In this document: in pieces, positions 15,140 through 23,801 of the stretch
Position numbering within the stretch: position 1 is the first letter of the stretch
Layout: each line of letters starts with the position of its first letter
From: UBA7703 sp963667195
GTDB taxonomy: Bacteria > Bacillota > Clostridia > Christensenellales > CAG-138
DNA length: 64,000 nucleotides
Assembly (NCBI GenBank): GCA_963667195.1
Contig: OY762962.1
Span: 2,666,001 to 2,730,000, forward strand
Direction: 5' to 3'
Made by a program: the position numbers and the translations under genes
Notes under the pieces: model-generated
What the model was told of the DNA's origin: nothing
Databases searched by the model: none
What the model saw: only the letters and a program-made list of their open reading frames with translations

Positions 15140-16158
15140 AGCTCACAAAACTCAGCAGCTGTTCCGGCTGCGGTGCGAAGGTCGGCGCGGGCACGCTCTC
15201 AAAGCTGCTTGGCGACCTGCCGACGCATACGGACGCGAACCTGCTGGTCGGCTTCGACCGCTCGGACGATGCTTCCGTCTATCGGGTCAGCGACGATCTC
15301 GCGCTCGTGCAGACCGTTGACTTCTTTCCGCCGATCGTGGACGACCCGTTTACGTTTGGGCAGATCGCCGCGACAAACGCGCTGTCAGACGTCTACGCGA
15401 TGGGCGGGGAACCGAAGCTCGCGCTAAACCTCCTGTGCATTCCGGAGAACATGCCGCAGAGCGCCGTGCAGGCGATTCTCGCGGGCGGCTACAGCAAGGT
15501 GTTTGAGGCGGGCGCGATCATCACGGGCGGGCACAGCATCTTCGACGACGTGCCGAAATACGGGCTGTCCGTCACGGGGTTTGTGCATCCCGACAAGTTC
15601 TATAAAAATCTCGGCGCGCGCGAAGGCGACGTGCTGTTTCTCACCAAACCGCTCGGCGTTGGCATCCTGACCACGGCGGAGAAGGCGGAGCTGCTGGAAC
15701 CGGGCGAAATCGACCGCGCGATACAGCTCATGACCACGCTCAACAAAGGCGCGCGGGACTGCGCGGTGCGCTATCGCGTGCACGCTTGCACGGACGTCAC
15801 AGGCTTCTCACTCATGGGGCACATGCTGGAGATGATGCAGGGTTCCGAACTCTCCGCGCGGGTGGAGACGGGCGCCATCGAGTTTTTGCCGCGCGTGCTG
15901 GAGTTCGCGAACATGGGGCTCCTGCCCGCGGGCGTCTACCGCAACCGCAACTTCGCAGAGCCATTTGTAGACGAGGGAACGCTTCCGCTCAAACTGCGGG
16001 ATGCGCTCTACGACCCGCAGACGTCCGGCGGTCTGCTGATTGCGGTCGATCCGCGTGACGCGGACGCGCTGGAGCGCGATTTGCGCGCGAGCGTACCCAG
16101 CGCGCAGCGCATCGGAACGGTCATCGCAAAATCGGACAAGTCGATCTATCTGGTTTAA
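15124..16158 (+). CDS. selD: selenide, water dikinase
   Basis: Makes selenophosphate from selenide and ATP. The 344-residue protein has the active-site loop SSCSGCGAKVG, where Cys16 and Lys19 match Cys17 and Lys20 of the E. coli enzyme, so this is the cysteine form and not a selenoprotein. DFFPPIVDDPFTFGQIAATN and ALSDVYAMGGEP carry the metal-binding Asp residues. I chose ATG 15124, inside the end of yqeB, since METEVKLTKLSSCSGC is the normal N-terminus. With yqeB and yqeC next door and no selA or selB in the window, it probably serves a selenium cofactor and not selenocysteine. Confidence 0.95.
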   Translation: METEVKLTKLSSCSGCGAKVGAGTLSKLLGDLPTHTDANLLVGFDRSDDASVYRVSDDLALVQTVDFFPPIVDDPFTFGQIAATNALSDVYAMGGEPKLALNLLCIPENMPQSAVQAILAGGYSKVFEAGAIITGGHSIFDDVPKYGLSVTGFVHPDKFYKNLGAREGDVLFLTKPLGVGILTTAEKAELLEPGEIDRAIQLMTTLNKGARDCAVRYRVHACTDVTGFSLMGHMLEMMQGSELSARVETGAIEFLPRVLEFANMGLLPAGVYRNRNFAEPFVDEGTLPLKLRDALYDPQTSGGLLIAVDPRDADALERDLRASVPSAQRIGTVIAKSDKSIYLV

Positions 16159-16179
16159 CAAGAGATTCAGGTAACGTAA

Positions 16180-16209
16180 AAGCCCGCCGGAAACGGCGGG
16201 CTTATTTTT
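16180..16209. terminator. terminator between convergent selD and aminotransferase genes
   Basis: AAGCCCGCCG and CGGCGGGCTT form a 10-bp stem with a GAAA loop, then a T-rich tail. It serves selD and may serve the minus-strand gene as well. Confidence 0.85.
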
Positions 16210-16217
16210 CGCGTGGA

Positions 16218-17426
16218 TCAATCAAGTATCTCTATTAATGCGTTGATCGTAAGATCGATCTCTTCCTCGGTATTACTGCTGTTGAACGAAAATCGCACGG
16301 TTCCCTGCGGAAACGTTCCGTAGCTCTTGTGCGCGTTCGGCGCGCAGTGCAGGCCGCAGCGGGTGAGAACGCCAAACTCGGTAGCGAGGCGGTCGGCAAC
16401 CTCCGCGTTGTCCTTGCGCCCGGTGAAGTCGATGGAGACGAGCCCGACCTTGCGGCTCGCGTCTCGTGTGCCGATGATGCGGATGCCGTCGATGGCGGCA
16501 AGCCCGCTCAGGAAACGGTCTAGCAGCGCTTCCTCGCGCGCCTGCCGCGCAGGCAGGCCTTCGGCTTCCAGCTCGCTCAGCGCGGCGTGGAGGCCGTAGA
16601 TGCCCGCGAGGTTGGGCGTTCCGCTCTCGAAGCGATCCGGCATGTAGACGGGCTGCAGTTCGGTGTGAGAGTCGCTCCCCGTGCCGCCGGTGATCAAGGG
16701 ATCGAGCACGCGCGCAAGCTCCTTCGAGAGCAGCAGCGCGCCGACGCCGCTCGGCCCGCGAAGGCCCTTGTGCGAAGGAACGCAGAGCGCGTCGATGTTG
16801 GACTTCGTCATATCGATCGGGAGATGTCCCGCCGTCTGCGCGGCGTCCACGGCAAAGAAGATTCCTCGCTCGCGGCAAAGCGCGCCTGCTTCGGCAATCG
16901 GCAGAATCGTGCCGCTGACGTTGGAGGCGTGGGTGAGCAGTATCAGCCGCGTGTTCGGGCGAATCATCGCACGCGCGGCGTCGAGATCAAGCGCGTCGTC
17001 CGCTGTCTGCGGAATACGTTCAAAAGAAACGCCGTGCTCCGTGAGCTGTGTGAGCGGTCGCATCACGCCGTTGTGCTCGAGTGAGCTTACGAGCGCGTGC
17101 TCGCCGGGCTTGAGCAGCCCCTTGAGCACCATGTTGAGCGAAACGGTCTGACCTCCCGTGAAGATCATGTGAGTTGGATCGCTCATCCCGAACAGCGCAC
17201 AGAGCTTTTCCCGCGTTTCCAGCACGCGGATGGCAGCGCTCATCGCGGGCGTGTAGGTGGAGCGGTTTACGTTCGCGCAGACCTCGTCGATATAGAAGCG
17301 CATCGCTTCGCCAACGCCCGCGGCTTTCGGGCGCGAGGTCGCCGCCTGATCCAGATAGATCAGCGCGCGTTCCGCGTCGCCTTGCGCAGGCAGCGTTGTC
17401 TGATTGATGGAGCCATCCAGAAACAT
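16218..17426 (-). CDS. cysteine desulfurase-like aminotransferase class V (EF2568 type)
   Basis: A 402-residue PLP enzyme of the NifS/SufS superfamily, closest in form to the TIGR01977 group that travels with orphan selD. YLDQAATSRPK opens the fold, the PLP Lys is in VPSHKGLRGPSGVGAL near residue 210, and the catalytic Cys lies in TRCGLHCAPNAHKSYGT near 350. It may deliver selenium or sulfur to SelD or to the molybdenum cofactor. ATG 17426 has TGAGG at good spacing; the ATG at 17441 has none. It is convergent with selD, separated by one terminator. Confidence 0.9.
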   Translation of the reverse strand: MFLDGSINQTTLPAQGDAERALIYLDQAATSRPKAAGVGEAMRFYIDEVCANVNRSTYTPAMSAAIRVLETREKLCALFGMSDPTHMIFTGGQTVSLNMVLKGLLKPGEHALVSSLEHNGVMRPLTQLTEHGVSFERIPQTADDALDLDAARAMIRPNTRLILLTHASNVSGTILPIAEAGALCRERGIFFAVDAAQTAGHLPIDMTKSNIDALCVPSHKGLRGPSGVGALLLSKELARVLDPLITGGTGSDSHTELQPVYMPDRFESGTPNLAGIYGLHAALSELEAEGLPARQAREEALLDRFLSGLAAIDGIRIIGTRDASRKVGLVSIDFTGRKDNAEVADRLATEFGVLTRCGLHCAPNAHKSYGTFPQGTVRFSFNSSNTEEEIDLTINALIEILD

Positions 17427-17594
17427 ATTCGTAAACCTCATACGCGTATAACGATATCTGCGTCCAGTATATCCGAATTCAGTCGGACTTACAATTCCGG
17501 GAACCGTCTGAATCCAGCGAAAGCGATAAAATCTATTTTGCTGGAAGCGGTAATTCTTCTTTGCGGTGCGTTGAAACAGACAAGTGAATTGCTG

Positions 17595-17623
17595 TTGTCC
17601 GCATGATAAAAATAAGGTATGAT
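17595..17623 (+). promoter_or_regulatory. promoter of the Tim44-like gene
   Basis: TTGTCC (17595-17600), a 17-nt spacer, then TATGAT (17618-17623), about 40 bp before the ATG. Confidence 0.6.
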
Positions 17624-17662
17624 AGTGGGGTAAAATTTGAAATCATCTGGGGGACTGGAGAT

Positions 17663-18595
17663 ATGAAGAAACGATTCCTGCGGGGACTGATATTGATCGC
17701 CGTGCTGCTATGCTGCCTAACCATTGGCGCATACTCGCTTGCAGACGCGGGCAACTTTTCCGGCGGCTCCGATTGGGGCGGCGGCGGTGGTTCCAGCTGG
17801 GGCGGCGGTTCAAGCTGGGATAGCGGTTCCTCCGGCTGGAGCAGCGGTTCCACATACGACAGCGGGTCTTCCTATTCGGACGGCAGCTCGGTGGGTTGCC
17901 TCGGCGGGAATCTCTTCACCGTCGTGATGATCATTATCGTCGTGGTGATCGTGCTTCGCTACATGCACTCTGCGCAGCAAGGCGGACAAAACACCTATAC
18001 CGCGGCGCAGGAAGAGCCGGGCCTACCGCTCGACACGCTCAAACAGAAGGACCCGAACTTCAACGAGCAGGCGTTACTGGAGAAGATCGGCAACCAGTAC
18101 ATCCAGATGCAGAACGCCTGGCAGAACAAGGACTGGGAACCGATGCGCGCGATCATGACCGACGCGCTGTATAACCAGATGGCGCGGCAGTTGCAAACCC
18201 TCATCGATGCGAAGCAAACCAACCATGTCGATCGCATTGCGGTGCTCGAAACGCGAATTGTTCGCTACGCGGTCGAAGCCGACAACGACGTGCTCGTCGT
18301 GCGCCTCTCCTCACGCATTACGGACTACACGACGGACGACCGCACGGGCAACATCATCAGCGGCAGCACGACGCGCGAGCTGTTCATGGTCTACGACTGG
18401 AAGCTCACCCGCCAGAAGGACAAAAAGACGCTGGCACAGCCGAGCGTCACGCAGATCAGCTGCCCGAACTGCGGAGCCCCGTTGGACATCAACCACAGCG
18501 GCAAGTGCCCGTATTGCGGCACCATCGTCACCCTCAAGGATCACGATTGGGCGCTCTCCGTCATCAAGGGCATCTCTCAGAGGACGGTCGGCTAA
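17663..18595 (+). CDS. membrane Tim44-like domain protein with zinc ribbon
   Basis: A 310-residue protein. It starts with a signal-type hydrophobic segment (residues 9-27), then a Gly/Ser/Trp-rich low-complexity stretch (about 30-75), a second membrane helix (VVMIIIVVVIVLRYMHS, about 85-102) and a Tim44-like domain at about 120-255. A four-Cys ribbon (CPNCGAP and CPYCGTIV) lies near 270-295. Tim44-like domains bind membranes or partner proteins; the function in bacteria is unknown. ATG 17663 has CTGGAGA upstream; the longer frame starts before the promoter -10. A terminator follows at 18620. Confidence 0.8.
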   Translation: MKKRFLRGLILIAVLLCCLTIGAYSLADAGNFSGGSDWGGGGGSSWGGGSSWDSGSSGWSSGSTYDSGSSYSDGSSVGCLGGNLFTVVMIIIVVVIVLRYMHSAQQGGQNTYTAAQEEPGLPLDTLKQKDPNFNEQALLEKIGNQYIQMQNAWQNKDWEPMRAIMTDALYNQMARQLQTLIDAKQTNHVDRIAVLETRIVRYAVEADNDVLVVRLSSRITDYTTDDRTGNIISGSTTRELFMVYDWKLTRQKDKKTLAQPSVTQISCPNCGAPLDINHSGKCPYCGTIVTLKDHDWALSVIKGISQRTVG

Positions 18596-18619
18596 CGAAC
18601 CGAAACAACACAAACAAGA

Positions 18620-18656
18620 AGCCCTGCTCCGGATCAAACCGGGACAGGGCTTTTTA
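18620..18656 (+). terminator. terminator of the Tim44-like gene
   Basis: AGCCCTG and CAGGGCT, with an inner CCGG/CCGG pairing, form the stem; TTTTTATTAT follows. Confidence 0.8.
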
Positions 18657-18699
18657 TTATCTTAATATAGTTGCAGAATCGGTTTCGAACTCTTTTTTT

Positions 18700-19452
18700 T
18701 TACGGCTGGTTTGCCGCGATGCGGACAATCGCTTCGTGTTCCGCGTCCGGAATGCCGTTGACGTCCGAGAGCGAGCCGGAGAAGTAGAGCCCGTATTCCG
18801 GCAAGGCTTGCTCCTCTAAGCTGGGCGCCGCCTGCTGAATCGAGGCCGCGATCAAAATCCCGTCAATCGTGATCACGACCGGCTGCTTTTCGGAGCTGCT
18901 CGCGGCGTAAAAGAACCCGCGCAGTGTCGCGTTGTCCCAGTCCAGCTCGGGGCGCATCCTCGCATGCTCGCCGACCGAGACGCAGACCATGTGCAGCGCG
19001 ATGCCGGAATAACAGCTGGTCACGTCATAGGACTGCCCGGGCACCAGCTTCGGCTTGACTTCCGACCATGGCATCAGCGTGCCGTAGGTCACGAGAAAAC
19101 CCTGCGGGCCGGTGGCAAACACGGACGAGGTGACGACGGAGGCGGGGATTGCGTCGTTGCCGAAGAGGACGTTGCCCGCACCATAGACGGTGGCTTTGTT
19201 CGCGGTCGCAAATGCGGAGAGCGCATCCGCGTCCGCCTGTTCCCATCTGCCGTTGACCACGGTTTTGAGGTAGCCGAGGTCGCTGAGCCGCATCTCCACG
19301 CGGAACACATCGTCGGAGCAATCTCCAAGCGTGAAATAAAGCCCCGTGGCAAGCGCGCGGTTTGAGACGGAGAAAAGCAAAACGCAAACCAGCGCCAGCG
19401 CAAAAGCGCGGCGAAAAGCGTGTGCTGTTTTTTGAATCAAGGAAGCTTTCAT
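18700..19452 (-). CDS. secreted protein with peptidoglycan-binding-like repeat
   Basis: A 250-residue exported protein: basic start, then FALALVCVLLFSVSNRALA as a signal peptide (cleavage near residue 36). Residues about 40-85 (FTLGDCSDDVFRVEMRLSDL, then GYLKTVVNGRWEQADADAL) resemble one peptidoglycan_binding_1 unit. The rest (about 90-250) is a beta-rich domain I do not recognise. The role is presumably in the cell envelope. It stands alone, facing the Tim44-like gene across its terminator. Confidence 0.65.
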   Translation of the reverse strand: MKASLIQKTAHAFRRAFALALVCVLLFSVSNRALATGLYFTLGDCSDDVFRVEMRLSDLGYLKTVVNGRWEQADADALSAFATANKATVYGAGNVLFGNDAIPASVVTSSVFATGPQGFLVTYGTLMPWSEVKPKLVPGQSYDVTSCYSGIALHMVCVSVGEHARMRPELDWDNATLRGFFYAASSSEKQPVVITIDGILIAASIQQAAPSLEEQALPEYGLYFSGSLSDVNGIPDAEHEAIVRIAANQP

Positions 19453-19553
19453 AACGCTGAAAGTATAGCATAATATCTTCGAAAATTCTATAAACGGAAT
19501 GTGAAGAACGAAGGCTTAGCGATCTTCGCGCTCCCGATACGCAAAATTTGTGG

Positions 19554-19559
19554 TAAAAT
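19554..19559 (+). promoter_or_regulatory. extended -10 element upstream of Cys-rich gene
   Basis: TGTGGTAAAAT (19549-19559): an extended -10 (TG-n-TAAAAT) 31 bp before the ATG at 19591. The same TGTGGTARAAT form appears before recX and, on the minus strand, before the amidohydrolase. Confidence 0.5.
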
Positions 19560-19590
19560 GGAATCAGGAAACGAGAGAGGAGGCGATGAT

Positions 19591-19791
19591 ATGCGTTGTT
19601 CCTGTCAAAACTGCGGGGCATACATGGTGCAGGATGAAAAGGGACTCGGTAGCCGCTGCATCTGCCCGGAGTGCTTTACCACCTGCAGTGCATGCATGGG
19701 CACCCGCCAGGCGCCGATGGATGCCGACTCGCTGAAGTTCATGATGCTGGCGCGCGAAAAGTATGACGCGGAGCATGAGAGCGACGATTGA
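19591..19791 (+). CDS. small Cys-rich (zinc-ribbon-like) protein
   Basis: A 66-residue protein with eight cysteines in CSCQNCGAYM and CICPECFTTCSACMG (residues 3-35), a pattern typical of structural zinc binding, followed by a short acidic helix. Function unknown. The ribosome site GAGAGGAGG lies 8 bp before the ATG; the longer in-frame start at 19501 lies upstream of the extended -10. A bidirectional terminator follows directly. Confidence 0.7.
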   Translation: MRCSCQNCGAYMVQDEKGLGSRCICPECFTTCSACMGTRQAPMDADSLKFMMLAREKYDAEHESDD

Positions 19792-19800
19792 GCGAATCAA

Positions 19801-19831
19801 AAACGAGAGGGTTTTTACCCTCTCGTTTTTT
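19801..19831. terminator. bidirectional terminator
   Basis: AAACGAGAGGG and CCCTCTCGTTT form an 11-bp stem with a T-run. It separates the Cys-rich gene from the convergent vanW-domain gene. Confidence 0.85.
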
Positions 19832-19844
19832 GATGCGTATTGGA

Positions 19845-21539
19845 TTATGGAGACGTCGGCGGCGTTACTTCCGTTGGAATCGGTTCCGGTGTAACTTCGG
19901 GAGCCGGCGTTACCTCTCCGGGGCAGATCCAGATTTCACCCTGGAACGCCTTGTAGGTGGAGACCGCGAGCTTCTCCTTCTTCACGAGCGTTCCCGCTAG
20001 ATAGTAGTTCTTGTAGCTCTGATAGACGTAGCCTTTTCTCGGCGTCACGGCGACATAGGTTTCGCCCGCGACCATGAGCGATCCGTCCGCTTTCTCGGTG
20101 CCGACGGGAACCTCCATCTCGATGGGTTCTCCGGCCGAGTTGTCGGTGGAGACGAGCGAACTCGTGAGCTTGATTTCGTCATACTCGGTCGTTGCAAACG
20201 GGATGCCCCAAATTTCAAACGTGAGCTTGTTGCCTTCCGTGTAGCCGATGACGATGATGTCCGACGTCGTGTTGTTCTTGAATTGGAAGTCGATGATGTT
20301 GCCGACGGAGTTGATCGTCGCATCCAGACCCTCTTTGATGTAGTGGACGGGCATGGAGTGGTTGCGACGGAACACGACTTCCAAATCCGCCTTCACGATT
20401 GCGTTATACAGCGTGGTCGAAAGCTGGCAAACACCGCCGCCTGCCTGCGGCACAACCGCGCCGCTTTCGTATGCGTTCGCCATCTTCCAGCCGTTGGCGG
20501 ATGTGCGTGTGCCGAGCGTATCGTTTGTGGAGAAGACTTCGCCGGGTGCGAGCACCGTTCCATTGATCAGGCCTGCGCCTTTTTTCACGTTGTATTTCCG
20601 CGCGCTGGTGCTGGTGGAGAAGTCCGTCGTTGCGCTCGCGCGCATCACAAACGAGCCTTGCAGCGTTGCCGCGGTGACCGTCGGCTGCGTCTCGATGATC
20701 GGAATCTGGATCGGAGAACTGGAGCCCTTCATGAGCGATTGCGTAATCGCGGTGATCAGCGCGTTTTGATCGACAACGTGGCCGACCACCTCGTTTTGAA
20801 CCGCGAGTGTATGCGTGGTCGGGTCGATTCCCGTCACCTTTGCGTTCTGCGCGGGCACGTCAATCTGCGTGGCAATCGTCGCCACCTTGGTGTTGAGCGT
20901 GGTGAGGTCGTAGCTCACGGCCAGCGTAAACGCGCGCCCGTTTGCCTTCACGTCCGCAACCTCCGCCTTCATCGCGGCTAGATCGCCCGTTTTGCCGAGC
21001 GTATATGCGTCCTTCAATACGGAATCGATGTTGAAACTAATCGGCATGTCGGAGATATCGAGCGGATAGAGCTTGTTGTCATAGACGAGCTGCAACTGCT
21101 TCAGCGCCGCAATATTTGCCTCCGCGGCGTTGAGCGCGCTTGTCGCTTCGTCCATTGTCATTCCTCCGATGTCGATGCCGTTGACCGTGATGCCTTCGAG
21201 GAAGGTGGTGGCGTTGGCGAGCGCTTCAAACTCTTGGCGATCTTTTTCCTGCTGCGCGCGCGCCGCTTCTTCAGCCGCGATCTGCGCCGCGGCTTCCGCC
21301 GCCGCCGCCCGCTGGTTGCTGATGAACATATAGACGAAAACGGATAGCACAAGCGCAATCACGACACCGAGGCCGATGATCATACGCTGTTGGCGCCTGC
21401 GTTTTTTCCGTTTACGGGAAAGAGAACTCCCGTTGGTGCGTTTCTTGGGTAACCCGATATCCTGAATCGGCTCCAAAATGACTTCGGAAAACTCCGTTTC
21501 ATTTTCGGGTTGGCTCGGCTTACGCCGGTTGTCCTCCAT
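19845..21539 (-). CDS. VanW-family envelope protein
   Basis: A 564-residue membrane-anchored protein. A basic cytoplasmic head ends in RKRKKRRRQQR, then one membrane helix (about 40-62) and an Ala/Glu-rich helical segment. A PG_binding_4-like region covers about 100-300 and the VanW domain about 310-430 (GLINGTVLAPGEVFSTND, QAGGGVCQLSTTLYNA, RRNHSMPVHYIKEG). The C-terminus is a Pro/Thr-rich tail (VTPAPEVTPEPIPTEVTPP). VanW proteins occur in vancomycin-resistance clusters, but most, like this, stand alone with unknown envelope roles. ATG 21539 has AGGAGG 8 bp upstream; the TTG at 21560 has none. Confidence 0.9.
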   Translation of the reverse strand: MEDNRRKPSQPENETEFSEVILEPIQDIGLPKKRTNGSSLSRKRKKRRRQQRMIIGLGVVIALVLSVFVYMFISNQRAAAAEAAAQIAAEEAARAQQEKDRQEFEALANATTFLEGITVNGIDIGGMTMDEATSALNAAEANIAALKQLQLVYDNKLYPLDISDMPISFNIDSVLKDAYTLGKTGDLAAMKAEVADVKANGRAFTLAVSYDLTTLNTKVATIATQIDVPAQNAKVTGIDPTTHTLAVQNEVVGHVVDQNALITAITQSLMKGSSSPIQIPIIETQPTVTAATLQGSFVMRASATTDFSTSTSARKYNVKKGAGLINGTVLAPGEVFSTNDTLGTRTSANGWKMANAYESGAVVPQAGGGVCQLSTTLYNAIVKADLEVVFRRNHSMPVHYIKEGLDATINSVGNIIDFQFKNNTTSDIIVIGYTEGNKLTFEIWGIPFATTEYDEIKLTSSLVSTDNSAGEPIEMEVPVGTEKADGSLMVAGETYVAVTPRKGYVYQSYKNYYLAGTLVKKEKLAVSTYKAFQGEIWICPGEVTPAPEVTPEPIPTEVTPPTSP

Positions 21540-21751
21540 TCGAACATCCTCCTGGAACAATCATAATCAAACGCGCAGTGCGCGAAAGTATCTTTCCCTA
21601 TTGTAATGGATAGAACGACTTTTTGCACCGCCAGAATGATCGCTGGGCGGAATTGTTACAGAATGTTCATGAGAAATTTGCAGGTTTTCTTCTTTGCGCG
21701 CGGGTGCGGGCGGCTTTACAAGAGCCGCTGTCTGGATTCGGATTCTTGTGG

Positions 21752-21757
21752 TAGAAT
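21752..21757 (+). promoter_or_regulatory. extended -10 for leaderless recX
   Basis: TGTGGTAGAAT ends at 21757, six bases before the ATG at 21764, so transcription would begin at or next to the start codon. No ribosome site precedes the ATG. Confidence 0.55.
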
Positions 21758-21763
21758 AGTCGC

Positions 21764-22264
21764 ATGGTGAAAAGCATGTCAAAACCGAAGAAGGCTTCCG
21801 ACTCTGGACGTACGCCGATGGATTCCGCGCTGCGCTTTCTGGCCCGCGCGCGCACGGTGCGCGAAGTGGAGCGGCACCTCGACGCCTGCGAATATGGCGA
21901 AGTCGAGGTATACGAAACCGTCGAACGCCTCAAAGAACTGGGGCTTCTCAACGACCTCGCGTTTGCGGAAGAGTTCGTCCGCACGCGCCTTGCGACAAAG
22001 CCCGTCAGCCGCGCGCACCTAAGAGAGCAGTTGCTCTCCCACGAAACAGACGCGGAGGCAATCGAGCAGGCACTGCTGCAGATTGACGACGAAACGCAGC
22101 AAAAGAGCGCGGTTTCAACCGCCGAAAAATACGCGCGGCAATATGCGCACCTGCCGCAGGAGGAGCGAAACGAAATCGTGATTCGCCGCCTGCTCGCGCG
22201 CGGGTATTCGTATGACGACGCGCGCGCGGCGCTGTCCGAGGCGACAGGGGAGTTTGTCGAATGA
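21764..22264 (+). CDS. recX: regulatory protein RecX
   Basis: A 166-residue modulator of RecA filaments. It has the family's run of three-helix repeats: LRFLARARTVREVERHL, VERLKELGLLNDLAFAEEFV and RAHLREQLLSHETDAEAI, then a C-terminal repeat ending VIRRLLARGYSYDDARAAL. Length is normal. The ATG at 21764 lies directly after an extended -10, suggesting a leaderless mRNA; a Met at residue 5 (21776) also lacks a clear ribosome site. Its stop overlaps the nnr start (ATGA), so the two are translationally coupled. Confidence 0.88.
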   Translation: MVKSMSKPKKASDSGRTPMDSALRFLARARTVREVERHLDACEYGEVEVYETVERLKELGLLNDLAFAEEFVRTRLATKPVSRAHLREQLLSHETDAEAIEQALLQIDDETQQKSAVSTAEKYARQYAHLPQEERNEIVIRRLLARGYSYDDARAALSEATGEFVE

Positions 22265-23748
22265 AGCGCGTCGTAGGGGCAGACGAGATGCGCCGCTATG
22301 AGCAGGCGCGCTTTGCCGACGGCAGAGCGAGTAGCCTCGTCTGGATGGAGCGCGCGGCGGAGGGCGTGGACAAGCTGCTTTACGCGCGATATGCGGGCAA
22401 ACGTATTCTCGTCGTCTGCGGCGGCGGCAACAATGGCGGAGACGGGTTCGCGCTGCTTCGCCTGCTCGTCAATCGCGGCGCAGACTGCGCGGGGGTGTTG
22501 CTCGCGGATGCGGACAAGCTCGCGGGAGACGCGAAGACGAACTATCTGCACGCGCTGGATTGCGGCGTGCGCTTTTTTGATGCGTTTTCGAGTGATCTGG
22601 TCAGCCGATACGACGTTCTCGTGGACGCGATGTTTGGCACAGGGCTATCGCGCCCGATTACGGGCGTATATGCGGACGCAATCGCGAGCATGAACGCGAG
22701 CGGGAAACCGATCGTCGCGGTCGATATCCCGTCCGGTGTGGACGCGACAACCGGCGCGATTCTCGGTACGGCTGTTCGCGCAAGCGAGACGGTCACGTTT
22801 GCGTTTTACAAACGCGGTCAGCTTCTGTTCCCGGGCAGAGGCTGTTGCGGAGAGGTGATCGTGCATCCGCTGTCGGATTCCGATGACGAAGATGGACTCG
22901 TGAGCCTGTTTTCGCGCGAGGATGCCGCGAGGCTCTTGCCAGCGCGCCCCGCGGATTCGCACAAAGGAAAAAACGGGCGCGCGCTGCTCTGCGTGGGCTC
23001 GCGCAACCTCACGGGCGCCGCGCTCCTCAGCACCGCCGCCTGCCTGCGCGCGGGCGCGGGGCTGACGACCGCCGCCGTGCCGGGCGAGGTCAAGCTAGCG
23101 TTTGCGAGTCTGCCGGAAGCGATGGCGGTGCCAGTCAACAGCGGCGCGGATTGGGACAAGCTTGCCTGCCGCGCGGCAATCGCGCTGCTGCCGCAAAAGA
23201 ACGCGGTCTGCGTTGGCTGCGGCGTAGGCGAGGGGGATATTCTCCCGTTGATCGGGGCGGTTCTCGCGGCGAATGTGCCGACCGTGCTGGACGCGGACGC
23301 GCTCAATCAGCTCGCGAAATTGCCGGAACAATTGCGCGGCTTACACAAGAACGTGGTTCTCACGCCGCATCCCGCCGAGATGGCGCGGCTTTGCGGAGAG
23401 CCTGTCTCCGCGATCCTCGCCGATCCGATCGGCATCGCGCAGACATACGCGAAAAAATGGAACTGCGTAGTGCTGCTCAAGGGCGCGACGACGTGCATCT
23501 CGGACGGCGACACCGTTCGCCTCAACACGAGCGGAAACGCGGGTTTGTCCAAGGGCGGCAGCGGGGATGTGCTCGCGGGGCTGATCACGGGACTGCTCGC
23601 GCAGGGGCTTGCGCCCTATGATGCGGCTTCCTGCGGCGCGTATCTGCTCGGTGTTTCCGCAGATGCGGCGTTGGATTTGCTGAAAGAACGAATGCTTCTC
23701 GCGCGGGATGTGATCGACGCGGTGGAGATGTCGATAGAGGGACTATAG
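22261..23748 (+). CDS. nnr: bifunctional NAD(P)H-hydrate epimerase / ADP-dependent dehydratase
   Basis: Repairs hydrated NADH and NADPH. The 495-residue fusion has an N-terminal YjeF epimerase domain (about 1-210, VVCGGGNNGGDGFALLRLLV) and a C-terminal ribokinase-fold dehydratase (about 225-490). The latter has VLTPHPAEMARLCG and NAGLSKGGSGDVLAGLITG, the ADP-binding loop. Length and order match the YjeF family. It overlaps recX by 4 bp and ends at the terminator at 23761. Confidence 0.96.
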   Translation: MKRVVGADEMRRYEQARFADGRASSLVWMERAAEGVDKLLYARYAGKRILVVCGGGNNGGDGFALLRLLVNRGADCAGVLLADADKLAGDAKTNYLHALDCGVRFFDAFSSDLVSRYDVLVDAMFGTGLSRPITGVYADAIASMNASGKPIVAVDIPSGVDATTGAILGTAVRASETVTFAFYKRGQLLFPGRGCCGEVIVHPLSDSDDEDGLVSLFSREDAARLLPARPADSHKGKNGRALLCVGSRNLTGAALLSTAACLRAGAGLTTAAVPGEVKLAFASLPEAMAVPVNSGADWDKLACRAAIALLPQKNAVCVGCGVGEGDILPLIGAVLAANVPTVLDADALNQLAKLPEQLRGLHKNVVLTPHPAEMARLCGEPVSAILADPIGIAQTYAKKWNCVVLLKGATTCISDGDTVRLNTSGNAGLSKGGSGDVLAGLITGLLAQGLAPYDAASCGAYLLGVSADAALDLLKERMLLARDVIDAVEMSIEGL

Positions 23749-23760
23749 CGCAAGAAACAC

Positions 23761-23793
23761 AAAACAGCGCCCGCTTCCGCGGGCGCTGTTTTT
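23761..23793. terminator. bidirectional terminator
   Basis: AAACAGCGCCCGC and GCGGGCGCTGTTT form a 13-bp stem around TTCC, between convergent nnr and alr. Confidence 0.9.
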
Positions 23794-23801
23794 CTCTTAA
23801 C

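Noticed and set aside
15124..15180. SelD as a selenoprotein (in-frame TGA)
   Set aside because: The active-site codon is TGC (Cys16), with no in-frame TGA.
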